Assembly: GCA_030549495.1 (NCBI GenBank)
Contig: JAUIRK010001034.1
Location: 682,001-746,000, forward strand
Reading direction: 5' to 3'
Source of the DNA: Nectonema munidae
Lineage: Eukaryota; Nematomorpha; Nectonematoida; Nectonematidae
Length of the DNA stretch: 64,000 nucleotides
The notes under the pieces were generated by a model, which saw only the letters and a list, made by a program, of their open reading frames with translations, searched no databases and was not told the origin of the DNA. A program made the position numbers and the translations under genes. The first letter of the stretch is position 1, and each line of letters starts with the position of its first letter. Below, one piece after another: positions 22,901 to 32,212 of the stretch.

Positions 22901-25900
22901 TAAATTAAAGGTATCAAAAGATTTCTTTCATTTACCTACAAGAAAAATAGTTATAAAGGGGCCTTTGTTTGAAGAAGTATAAATGAGCTATTGAAGTTCG
23001 GTTTTAGCATTTTTACTCAAAAATAGTGATAGGGAAAATAAAAAAAAAATTTTAATTTTTAATTTCAGTGCTAAAAAAGGAACGGCTCCAAATAGTGTAG
23101 CGCATAAAAAGCCGCGCCAAAAGTTTCCATTCCCTGAATTTTTCACATGTGCAAAGTACGGTTCTCCAACTTTTATTCCCTATCAAGGACCATCAAAATC
23201 AAAGTTTAGGGTTTAGGTCTTTAGACTTGCGAAACAGGATATATATCTAAACATCAAGTTGCGATCAAGTAGCAAGTTTATTCAGAAATTATTTTTATTC
23301 AATGAAATAATCACAAAATGAATATTGCAGAATTCGATAAAGTCTTTAAGCTTATTGGCAATAAAAGGAGATCATTATGATTAGTGGCTTTTAAGCAAAA
23401 TTTCATAAAACATTTTCTTTCAATTTCTCCTCCCATCTTCTAAATTATTCTATCAAACTCAAGGCGTATACAGACACGCCGTTTGATAACCCTGCTGTAG
23501 AGTTTTGAAACGTTTTACTTCTACCCTTCTCTCTATATGCCTCTTTATCTTATTTTTAATAAATATAACTAACGGATGTAAAAGTGTTTTTAGTTGAATA
23601 AAAATTAACAAGTTTTATACAGAACAAAAGCCACAAGATCTTATGCCTTTTTTGTGTATTGGGAAAATAAAGTGCATTTTTCTCAAGTGTTGGCAATGTA
23701 AAATAACTTTTCTTCAAAAATTGTTGCTCTGAAGAAGCCATTTTTTGGAAGCTAGTCAAGCAAGCATTTTCCAATTTTTTAAGCATCTATCAGATTAAGT
23801 TTTGTAAACTCATTATTCTAAAATCTTAATGCTTCATCCAAAATTAATTCCAACTTTTCAGGCATGACTGACTATGCTTCACAATGCTTCTTTGTGGATC
23901 ATGCCATTTGGCTCAGCTTGATTTAATCTTGTTGTAAATCATAAATGTTTGCCAATCAATTCAGAAAAATGAGAATATTGTAGGTATGCAAGTTTCTCAT
24001 ATTCTCTGAAACCTGTTGGCAAATCCTATTTCCTAAAGTCCAATTTGGGCCTTGCTTAAGATTCTGTTCTAGACGTTCACGTAGATAAAGAAATGGAAGC
24101 AGTAAAAAGAATTCAAATTTTTAGGAGAGCCGATCCACCAATTAAATGAAAGGATTGACTACAACGAGAACTTTGATTGGACTTGGCAACAAGGAAAGAC
24201 TGCGTCTGGGCCAGAGAGCGGAAAGTTGCAGAAGCAGTACATGCGTGCCAAGAAAAGGGGAATTCCCACCGCCATCTTGTGGATCATGGAACACTTCATC
24301 ATGGACGGAGAAGGGCAGCGATGTGGTCGCTTGTACCGAATGGCGGGCTACTTCACGCACATATTTTTGTGGTAAGTTGGATATTTATTATTAATTGCAC
24401 CTTTGAAATATGAGGGACATTTCGTAGTTGCACTACGAGGGTGTAGAAGAAAGATAGATGCTCCTTTAGACTCTCTTCTCAGTTGTAAGAGGAAAAAGAA
24501 ACGCCCCCAAAGAATCTTTAAAGTTAGATCAGTGGTGCCACAAAGTGGGCGGTAGAATTACAAGTACTAAGCATAAACTTTTTCTCTTGTTTGAAGCAAA
24601 GAAATCTTTCGTTAATTATAGTTGGAAAAATAATTTATATAAGTAGCCATGAAGTTTGGATATCAAAAAAGCCAGAATTCTCTTCCCAGTATTCGGAAGT
24701 GACTGAAATACTTTTAGCCTTCCACAAAGATTGTTTCGTAGAAAATGGATTAAGCTCTGCAAATGAAATTTTAAGTCAGGGAAGAAAGCGATAGATGATG
24801 TGAGAGTGCTGATGCCAGAATTAATTTCAGTAACGTCAAAGGAAAAAGTAGACTCTTAGTATAATTTTGATGTCTAAAAACTCTTTTTCTAAAACACGTA
24901 AATAGTCTTACTTTATAAAGTTTGTGTAAAAGAAGTCTAATTTGTTAGGCTAATAAAAGTCACTCTTTTTATAGGTAAACTTTTTTAAAGGTCCATTTTG
25001 TAAAAATTTAACAAGTTAACAAATTAGCAGCAAGTATTTGACAATTTTAGAAATGCTTTTGTATACTGAAGAGTTGACAAACCAAATATAAAATAGATTA
25101 TTTCATTTTTATAATGATTTGATAGATCATTTTTAATGTAGATAAACATTTTGAATCCTCTATTCTCGCCCATAAATGAAATAATTGAAAACGTAAACTT
25201 GGATTCTTACAATGAAAGAGGCCATTGTTATTCGATATTGCATATTTAACAATTTATTGGGATTTATGAAAAACAAGACCTATTTTATTGTTGCCCGTGA
25301 ATACGGTTATCTAGAATGTCGCTTTGATTCTCGATGATCTCAGGTTCGAATCGCTGGCAGTCCAGCTTCATTGCTCATACATAGATACGCCCGGTCCAAA
25401 ATGTGATTTCTCATCGTATTTTAAGTATTTAAGCTAATGAGATAAGGCGCTTTTATAACGAAATAATGCGAAGTCATTTCCTATTTTTTCTAGAGATATG
25501 CAGGATGGCGTTTACTAGGATTTTAAAATGACATTTTTGACGTGCATCCTCTCTCAACCTTGAATGGTAAAGTGGGGCTACCGCAACTCATGCCTTAATC
25601 TAGCACGGGTTGTTAGTTTCCATTAGAAGCATCCTGAAGCCAGAATTCGATAATCCAATCCGCGATAATGTTGAAACCTCCGTGTCGGAATCGAATTCAT
25701 TCGGAACGAAATTATTGCTATATAAAATTATATTCATATGGAAGCTCAAGAGCCGAAAACGATATTGAAATTACAAGAATATATTTTTTATAAAAAATAA
25801 AAAAAAATAAATTAATTATGCGAGGCTATAAAAATAAACCAGGTCCAAGGAAAGTTCATAGATTTTCGCAGACACTCGCATTTTTCATACAAAATGAGGA

Positions 25901-28900
25901 CATGTTAACCTTTCAAGTATTCGGTGAAAAATAAAAGCCCGACCAATATCTTCCCAATTGAATCGGTACGAAAAATGGCTGATCTTTGTATACTATTTGA
26001 GTGAGGAAATCTCTAAGCACTTTCCAGCTTTGGCTGATATGCTTGCAGGTTGCTAAAGTTTGGGATTTGATGATTGCGTGGAATTTAGTTGAAGAAACAT
26101 TGTGGAATTCTAGTATTCTAGGAGAAAAAATTGTATGTAGTATTTGTGTTCGGTATATAAAGTAAAGGATGATAAGAGTATAATTAATTTAGAAGTGTGG
26201 GTGGAATAAGATTTTGGTGTGCGATAAGGATTGGTTCAATTTTGTTAATTAAAATTGAGATCTCTTGAAGTATGATTGGATGTTGTAAAAAATCACATAG
26301 AGAAGTAGGAGGTTCGTAGTGTAGATTACATAAGTTGAGTAGTTTAGTATGTAAATCGTGAAAAATTGGGCAGTAGAGAATTATGTGTAGGGTGTTTCGA
26401 TGTAGGGGCAACCAAATCTACATAATGGAAGTTTGAATCTATAGAAGTAGGAATAGGTTGGGCAGTGTGATGAGAACCACTTGATGGAGTTGCGGGAGAG
26501 AGTGCTATTTTTGTTGTGAAAGGCAAAGTTAATCAAGGGTGGCGCAGTAATTGTATACTATTTATACTTTAATTTTTAATTAATAGAAATTAAAAAATAA
26601 TTTTTTTATATCTATTTAAAAATTGGAAAATTTTTTTTATAATTTTCGTATAATGTATGTATATATGTACTATTTGAAGCAAAGAAAATCAAGACTTAAA
26701 TTAACCTGCTTTTTGCATCTTGAACAAGTGAAAGGATTTAATTCTACAAAAAAGAACTGTTTTGTGCGTTTTACAATTTAAAGTTTGACGGATAAAAACT
26801 TTTTACATATGATGATAACAATTTGAGAAACACGAAAATATATTAAAATTTTTTCGAGTTTTTCATCCATTCCCACAGGATTTATGTTTTATACACGGAT
26901 TAGTTTATTATACATTGCACTAGCACTAACCCTTTTTATATGATATTTTATTTGAACACTCAAAACATACATAAATATTTCAGTTTTTCTTTAGTTCGCC
27001 TAAAAATTGATTAATTAATTAAAAAATTTATTAATCAAATGTTTAAATTTGAATATACTTTATTTATGAAAACCAATCATTTATTTAATATATCAAATAT
27101 TGCTATTAAAATTTCAGTATTGATTTCTTGCTAGCATAAATAGCAAGTGTGAGACAGTCACAAATTAGATATAGTTTTTATTTTCTAAAAAAATATCCAA
27201 ATTACTTTTTAAAAGAAACAAAAGTTTTTAAAATCAGATACCAAATATCACGTATAAAATTTTTTACATGACATGATGCCGAAATCAGAAAGTTTCTATT
27301 CGGCAGTTAATTTGGATTCGGTCTTCTTACGAAACGTTTTTATAGATGAAAATGGTACACAGTGAAATTTATGTATTAAATTGTTGAAAGAGCATTTTGG
27401 GATGTGATAGACTTGTTAGGATTTAGGCATCTCCCCAAGGATAAAGTGATGAAGTTTAGTATAATCTAAGCCTCATCATGGCTTAGACGTTAGAGTCAAA
27501 ATTCTTACTCCTTATTCTGTGTTGTATTCAATAGGACAGCTTTGATTCTCTGGGTCCTGTCAAACATCCTGATCTATATAATCATACGCTACTCTGGCTA
27601 CTTCTGGCTCTTAACAGGCTCCTCCCTGCTCACGTCTTGCATCGTGTACTACAGCATTCAGTCGAGGATTTCGATGCAAATCCAACTAACCAAGGATATC
27701 CTCTTTACATTCAGATTCGGGTGGGCTTTTTGGACTACTTTGGCGCTGGGTAAGCTCTTTACACTCAACTTTTGTGATATAGAAAGTGCGCGTTTTTAGC
27801 TGTCATTTCACTGTTTCTCGGCCTAACAATACTCATTTTTGACGAATACTTTCCCGAAAAGCTGACTGCCTTCTTCGGACTGGACATTTTGCAGGAATAC
27901 GAAGAATATTTTTCAAGTAGCTTACTCATTTTAAATGTGGTTTTGAGTCAAGATAAAACAGGTAGTAAGGAAGGAAATTGGAAAAACTCTTTTTTAAAAT
28001 CGTACTAGCAATAAAAGAAATAGAGATAACATTGAAGGCACTAGGCCAACGTGTGTTGAAATAAAGTGCTGAAGGACAGATTACCGACATTGTTAACTTA
28101 TCATGGGAGGAATTGAATATCGAAACCGATTAGATTGTTTGGTAGTGGTATGGTTAAAGTACGTAAAAATCAGATAATATGTAAGTAATGAGCTAGACAT
28201 TTCAAATTTCCGGGGGTTGCTGAGTCAAAGTATGTGTTTTATTTAAGTTTCGCTCAACGACAAATTCAGCACGGCCTTTAGCTAGAATTTTCGAAGTAAG
28301 GAGGGCTTAGATACTTTACTCCGTTTCGCGAATTCTATGTCTGAGGGGTCTTTGTGTTTGTTGAATGTACATGGCTTAAATCTATATATTACGTTCTTTT
28401 TAATTAGAGGATTAAATGTTATGAGGGAAAAAGAAAAAGATCTTTTGACTGAGATTTAGCACATGGCATTTGTGCAGCAGTCTTGATCGTGTTAGAGAAA
28501 TTTACTTTCGTTACAAATAGAAATCGTTTTCGTTTTTTCGAGTTGTTGAAAGAAATCTCTTACGAAAAGTTTATCAACAGTTTCTTCGTTGAAATTCAGT
28601 ATTTGATTGTTTTTCTACAAAAAGACTATGATGGTATTGTGAGGGAGCCAATTATCTTTGAGATTTTCGTTGATTTACTTAGTTTTCTGGTTTTGTCAAG
28701 ATAATCAGTTGGGTAGTTGAGTTCTAGCGTATTTATGCCATCATAAAATTAGCAATGATGCTACATATGGGGTTGTTCATGGCTGTTCTGAAAGTAATTT
28801 TAAAGATTTCATCCTTGTAAGTTGTGTTGAAGATTACGTGAAGTATGGGTTGCTATCGTCAACAGTGAATTTAGTGTAATCAGAAAGGTGAGACGAGTAG

Positions 28901-31900
28901 AATTTTTCTTTCCCAATGTTTAGTCCCAGATCTAATGGTATGCAGGTGAAAAGAAACTTGATATCAAAACTAAAAAAAATCATTTGGTTTGACTTCTAGC
29001 ATCTTAAGTTGTTGCAAATGGCTAGAGAGAGTTTTTGAAGTTGGAAATCTACTTATAGATGCTTGAGTGGTGAAAAGTGGATTAGCATAGCTAAGAAGAT
29101 AGTAGTTACCAACAATTTTCGTCCTTTAGGAGACGTATTGAGTATTTCAGGTATTGAGATTAGTCAAGTGTTACAAACGGTTACCTTTGTTTTCTGTTAT
29201 TATTAGTTTTTATTGGTTTAATGGACAGAGTTGAACAATTAGACTTTGTCCATCTTAATTTTCATCAAATGGAGAGATTGTATGCTCCACTACAGGTATA
29301 ATGGTTTTCGGATGGAAGTTTGCTGTGTCAACATAGAATTTAGGACTTTGCGTCAAAAGATTGAATACATAGCTCAATTGACTGTAATATTTTTGACAGT
29401 AGTCTACAGTTATCAGAAGGTGTTTCAGAGAGGTAGGCAACATTGCTCACAAAAAAACTTCAGGCTGGAGGAAAAACTTCAGGTGCTAAAAAATTCAAGT
29501 ATATTGCAAAGACTCTAACAATTAATTAAAAAAAAAAGAATATTAATTCAGTTTAATTCAACTACTGCATTTTGTTTGCTTCATTATTTTTTAGATATCA
29601 AAATGAATTTTTTTTAACATTTTGTCTTCCTATACTCATCGCAAGATTTATGTGTTGGAGCAAATTCATTCGATCAAGGATATTCCACTTTATCCAAGAT
29701 AGAAAGTTAACAAATAGAATGCCAATAGTGCGCCAATCAAGTCTCCAATCGTGCGCGTTTCAAAAAAATATTTCAGAAAATAAAAAAATGCTAAATTTTT
29801 ACAAAGAAATTTATTTCTTATATACAAAGATATGTGATGTTTAAATGTTTGATATGAATATTTTTAAAATCTAATAAATTCATACAATCATACGTTTGGA
29901 TCATTATTTTTGACATCTAGGTAAAGGTAAGTGAGATGAAATGTGCAAGATGTAGGAAGCGTATACTTTCTTGTTTCATTCGATGTTATAGGCGTGTGTG
30001 AATTAAACAATAATAGAGAAAGGGGACGCAAAGAAGCAACTTCCTTTAGCGATTTGGAACAAATCATACTCAAGGACATTGAAGAGAAAGACTCTTCTTC
30101 ACCTTACAAAGATGGCTCTAATTCGAACAGGGTAACCTTTAATCAATAATTTTGTTAGCAAGGATATGCTTTTAAATAAACATTCTTTTGGGAAAAAGGC
30201 ATTTAAAAAGTGTAGAGTACAGGAGACTCAAGTCGTTTGGATGTTTTCGGTATTCAAAGAATTTTTCGGACAGGCTTTGGGGCTAAAATATTCTATATTG
30301 CTTTTCTATTTCAATTCAATTATAAATGAAAAGTTTTAATGCAGAAAGGAATTTGAAAGCGGAAAATTATCTTGTACAAATTTACGCCAATCAATTTTCT
30401 TTTATTTTTATATCTACCCGACACCCTTTTACGGTTGAAGAAGGGGAGACAAAATATGGATGATATTGCAATACGGGAGACAACATTTTTATTTGAAGAT
30501 GCTATTGTGATTTTTAAGGAATTGAAATCACCATAAGGGGAAACAGTGATAATAAACTATTAAAGACCTTCAGGTTTTACATTTTTCTCTTGATAAAATT
30601 TAAAAGAATTTAGAAAAATGAATCTTAAAATAAAAGATCAAAAGGGTAAATACTCAGAAATCAGTTTTGTATTTTATTTATATTTACATTTCATCCTAAC
30701 CTTTGAGTGCGATTTTTTGTCTACGCAGAAGTCAAAAGCTTACAGTATCAATGCTTTCTTTGTCATAACTTCTTCGAAGACAGAGCACAGCATTAAAAAT
30801 AGTTTTCAAAATTGAGATATTTTAGGCAGGTAAGTCCCAGCGAACTAATTCATTCCCAGCGCCACAGGATGCGACCTAATATATATATAGCTGAATTAGA
30901 ACATGCGAGTGGGGCTTAAATTGTCAAAAAAATTGTTCAAAATGCTATTTACCTTTTGTTCTGGGTATATGTTTAGTTATGTAAATGGACAAGAATATAA
31001 ATGTCAATTTTTGGACCCTTGAATTATAATAAACGCTGGGTTACATATATATTTAAGGAAAAAACACATACAAACTTTGTATTCACACAAGTAAACAAGG
31101 AACTCGTGCAAACAAATAGCTATATGAATCAATAATTATAAACGATAAATAAAATGAAAGGACAATGGGTATAACTATCGAGTTGTAATTTATATCAATA
31201 ATTACGGTTTATTGGAAGATAATTTAAACTGCCATTCTTATCATTAGCCAATACTCACATATCTTTGGAAACAAGTAATGGTAATATCGGTAAAATGACA
31301 ATTATTTCACAGTTAACTCTTGGAAGAAAGATTTATAAAACCTCAAAAAAGAAAGATTAATCATGAAATTGAACGGAATTTGTAGGGATCAAGGTACGAA
31401 TGTTGAACCTACCAAAAAAGGACGATGTCAAATAAGTCAAGAAAATATTCAAAGTTGTTGTTTCTTTGTAAAATTTGTTATAATCAATATAAAATACTTT
31501 TTTTCTAAAATTGTTACAATGATGTATACCTTTTTCAAAATTTTTTTAGTGTTTTGTAAGACCAAATTTAAATTGATGCTGATGAGATAACTGAAAACTT
31601 CAATATTTTTTTTATAAAAAAACAAATTTTTTTTAACTTAAGGTATTCGAAGATGTAAAAAATGTTGAGTATTGTATTGCGTATTTTGTTATGCAGTTAT
31701 AAAAGGATTCAGAAAATTAACTAATAACTAACTAATTAACTAATAAAATAATGAAATAAACCTTAGCTTATTGATACAGTGACCCTAAACATACTCACTA
31801 TAGTATAGACAAGCTAATCAATGTTACTAAATTTATTAAAATGGAAAAACTTTATGTTATTTTTCATTTATCCCAAAATACAAAATTTTTCAAAGTTATG

Positions 31901-32212
31901 AAAAACGTTAAAATTTTATAGATGCTGTTAAATTCTCATTTTTTATGATTTAGGTTAAAAATCTTTTTAAATTTTCAATTTTTATGTTATAAAAAAAAGG
32001 TTGTCAGTGGTTTGCGCAGAAAAAAGACCATATCAAAAGAGACTGTGAAGAGGAGATCATTGCGAATGCTGGATCAGGAGATGACGATTGCAACGCACGA
32101 AGGTTACAACGACCCTAGAGATCAAGGAGATAAACGTGAAGAAAGTTTTGCACATTTCACAGATTTACCTTCACAGTATTCTGCCTTGTTTGTTTTCAAC
32201 GCTCCCCCTTGA
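19793..32212 (+). CDS. DUOXA: Dual oxidase maturation factor (DUOXA / NIP, moladietz-type), eight coding exons
   Basis: Coding exons placed by splice sites, phase and homology: 19793-19951, 20621-20678, 22096-22230, 24125-24371, 27535-27749, 27800-27961 (or to 27916), 29992-30131, 32000-32212; about 442 residues. All junction phases agree. The protein has the DUOXA plan: a short outer N-terminus, TM1 (about 31-49, ending in the family's GIR), TM2 (54-73), a large outer loop with GWSV, VGLRGVNVTL and HQLNERIDYNENFDW plus NXS/T sites at N88 and N113, then TM segments in exons 5-6 and a basic and Ser-rich cytoplasmic tail. DUOXA proteins escort dual oxidase out of the endoplasmic reticulum and stay with it at the surface; in insects the relative was found as a Numb-interacting protein. 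Exons 1-6 are firm; exons 7-8 (tail) rest on splice sites, composition and phase. No DUOX gene is in the window. Confidence 0.9.
20621..20678 (+). CDS. DUOXA: DUOXA exon 2
   Basis: Acceptor TTTTTTTCAG, donor ATAC|GTAATC, 58 bases, leaving phase 1. It encodes CFYTFLYGTATLLIGLFII, the second membrane segment. Confidence 0.85.
20989..21160. repeat. 86-bp tandem duplication in DUOXA intron 2
   Basis: Two copies, starting at 20989 and 21075 with CTTAATTTCATCAGAAATAT. They are almost identical (the clearest difference is TTCGCTT against TTCACTT), so the duplication is recent. Confidence 0.85.
22096..22230 (+). CDS. DUOXA: DUOXA exon 3, start of outer loop
   Basis: Acceptor TTTTTTTGAATAG, donor AAAG|GTCAGC, leaving phase 1. 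It encodes CNYGIGWSVSSLEANVSYKV and ends VYVGLRGVNVTLK, closely matching vertebrate DUOXA (WSVG..., VGLGGVNITL). Two N-glycosylation sites lie here. Much richer in GC than its introns. Confidence 0.92.
22313..23134 (-). mobile_element. MULE-like non-autonomous TIR transposon, copy 2, in DUOXA intron 3
   Basis: Inverted relative to 2960-3830 and matching it over most of its length. Its ends are GGG...CCC; the right-hand (plus) end contains GCGCC words and matches the GC-rich end of copy 1. It is flanked by TGAATTCTT (22304-22312) and TGAATTTTT (23135-23143), a likely 9-bp target-site duplicate with one difference. GGG termini, long inverted ends and a 9-bp duplicate fit the Mutator-like group. 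The open frame at 22316-22546 has no known domain and I do not regard it as a gene. Confidence 0.68.
23135..24124. other. Remainder of DUOXA intron 3
   Basis: AT-rich intron sequence with no recognisable element. Confidence 0.5.
24125..24371 (+). CDS. DUOXA: DUOXA exon 4, rest of outer loop
   Basis: Acceptor TTTTTAG, donor TTTGTG|GTAAGT, leaving phase 2. It encodes GEPIHQLNERIDYNENFDW, a charged middle stretch, and GQRCGRLYRMAGYFTHIFLW, aligning with GTPVQQLNETINYNEEFTW and CGLYRQYRLAGHYTSAMLW of vertebrate DUOXA. Confidence 0.93.
24530..24555 (+). repeat. hAT-type terminus in DUOXA intron 4
   Basis: CAGTGGTGCCACAAAGTGGG followed by CGG resembles the common hAT end CAGTGGTTCCCAAAGTGGGC. It is the left end of an element extending to the right; I could not find the other end. 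Confidence 0.4.
24556..25289. other. DUOXA intron 4, nothing recognised
   Basis: AT-rich intron sequence, possibly the body of the hAT-type element whose end is at 24530. Confidence 0.4.
25290..25700 (+). mobile_element. tRNA-derived SINE in DUOXA intron 4
   Basis: The head (25290-25360) has a tRNA-like layout: TGCCCGTG can pair with CGCTGGCA at its end, there is an A-box-like stretch ACGGTTATCTAGAATG and a good B box, GGTTCGAATC. It continues into about 300-400 bp of unrelated, moderately GC-rich sequence containing CCTGAAGCCAGAATTCG and TCCGTGTCGGAATCG. A head with internal polymerase III boxes joined to a longer body is the SINE plan. The 3' limit is uncertain, and a functional tRNA is excluded by weak anticodon-arm pairing. 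Confidence 0.55.
25975..26560 (-). mobile_element. LINE 3' end (R1/Jockey-like C-terminus and 3' UTR)
   Basis: Minus strand: SIKWFSSHCPTYSYFYRFKL, then PLHRNTLHIILYCPIFHDL and a 3' UTR. This is the C-terminal pattern of LINE ORF2 proteins (GH...SYL.RF ... C.C...ET..HIL..CP.F); the Cys residues are partly lost. The 3' UTR is shared with 46436-46655. Truncated 5' as most LINE copies. Confidence 0.65.
26561..27534. other. End of DUOXA intron 4
   Basis: AT-rich intron sequence, nothing recognisable. Confidence 0.5.
27535..27749 (+). CDS. DUOXA: DUOXA exon 5, membrane segments
   Basis: Acceptor TTCAATAG, donor GCTGG|GTAAGC, leaving phase 1. It encodes ALILWVLSNILIYIIIRYSG, YFWLLTGSSLLTSCIVYYSI and RFGWAFWTTLALG, i.e. 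two to three membrane passes. Confidence 0.92.
27800..27961 (+). CDS. DUOXA: DUOXA exon 6, last membrane segment
   Basis: Follows a 50-bp intron (27750-27799). It encodes VISLFLGLTILIFDEYFPEK and LTAFFGLDILQEYEEYF. Two donors fit the next exon's phase: ACAG|GTAGTA after 27961 (stronger, adds a hydrophobic SLLILNVVL stretch) and TCAA|GTAGCT after 27916 (weaker, gives a tail more like other family members). Either gives an open frame. Confidence 0.82.
28480..29170 (-). mobile_element. Penelope-like element reverse transcriptase fragment in DUOXA intron 6
   Basis: In various minus-strand frames and in the right order: PLFTTQASISRFPTSKTL (about 29040-29090), FDIKFLFTCIPLDLGLN with IGKEKF (about 28900-28970), KFTVDD (about 28860), TTYKDEIFKI (about 28800) and RTAMNNPICSIIANFMMA (about 28737-28790). 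They match the Penelope-like pattern (S.D...LFT.IP.D.AL......L ... DDI...L...TYF...... G.AMGSP.SP..ANL.ME). The copy is heavily decayed, and no GIY-YIG domain was found. Confidence 0.7.
29171..29991. other. End of DUOXA intron 6
   Basis: Short frames at 29246-29518 and 29572-29844 show no known domain. The first may be more of the Penelope-like element. Nothing else. Confidence 0.35.
29992..30131 (+). CDS. DUOXA: DUOXA exon 7, cytoplasmic tail
   Basis: Acceptor GTTATAG, donor ACAGG|GTAACC, entering phase 1 and leaving phase 0. It encodes VCELNNNRERGRKEATSFSD followed by LEQIILKDIEEKD and a Ser-rich end: charged, with no membrane segment, and higher GC than the introns. The tail is not conserved enough to confirm by eye, so this rests on splice sites, phase and composition. 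Confidence 0.6.
30132..31999. other. DUOXA intron 7
   Basis: AT-rich. A less AT-rich patch at 30830-30925 (TCCCAGCGAACTAATTCATT and neighbours) is unexplained. No gene. Confidence 0.45.
32000..32212 (+). CDS. DUOXA: DUOXA putative terminal exon
   Basis: An AG at 31998-31999 gives the right phase (0). It encodes a basic stretch RRKKTISKETVKRRSLRMLD and then an acidic, polar end before TGA at 32210-32212. The acceptor lacks a good pyrimidine tract because of the run of A before it. An AATAAA lies at 32519-32524. Further splicing to a candidate exon at 33464-33547 cannot be excluded. Confidence 0.5.
   Translation, partial: VVSGLRRKKTISKETVKRRSLRMLDQEMTIATHEGYNDPRDQGDKREESFAHFTDLPSQYSALFVFNAPP

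Noticed and set aside
24146-24413. Three short open frames over 24142-24413
   Set aside because: Alternative frames of DUOXA exon 4; the real frame is fixed by homology and by both splice phases.
25290-25360. Functional tRNA gene
   Set aside because: Good B box but poor anticodon-arm pairing, and it is joined to a longer body typical of a SINE.
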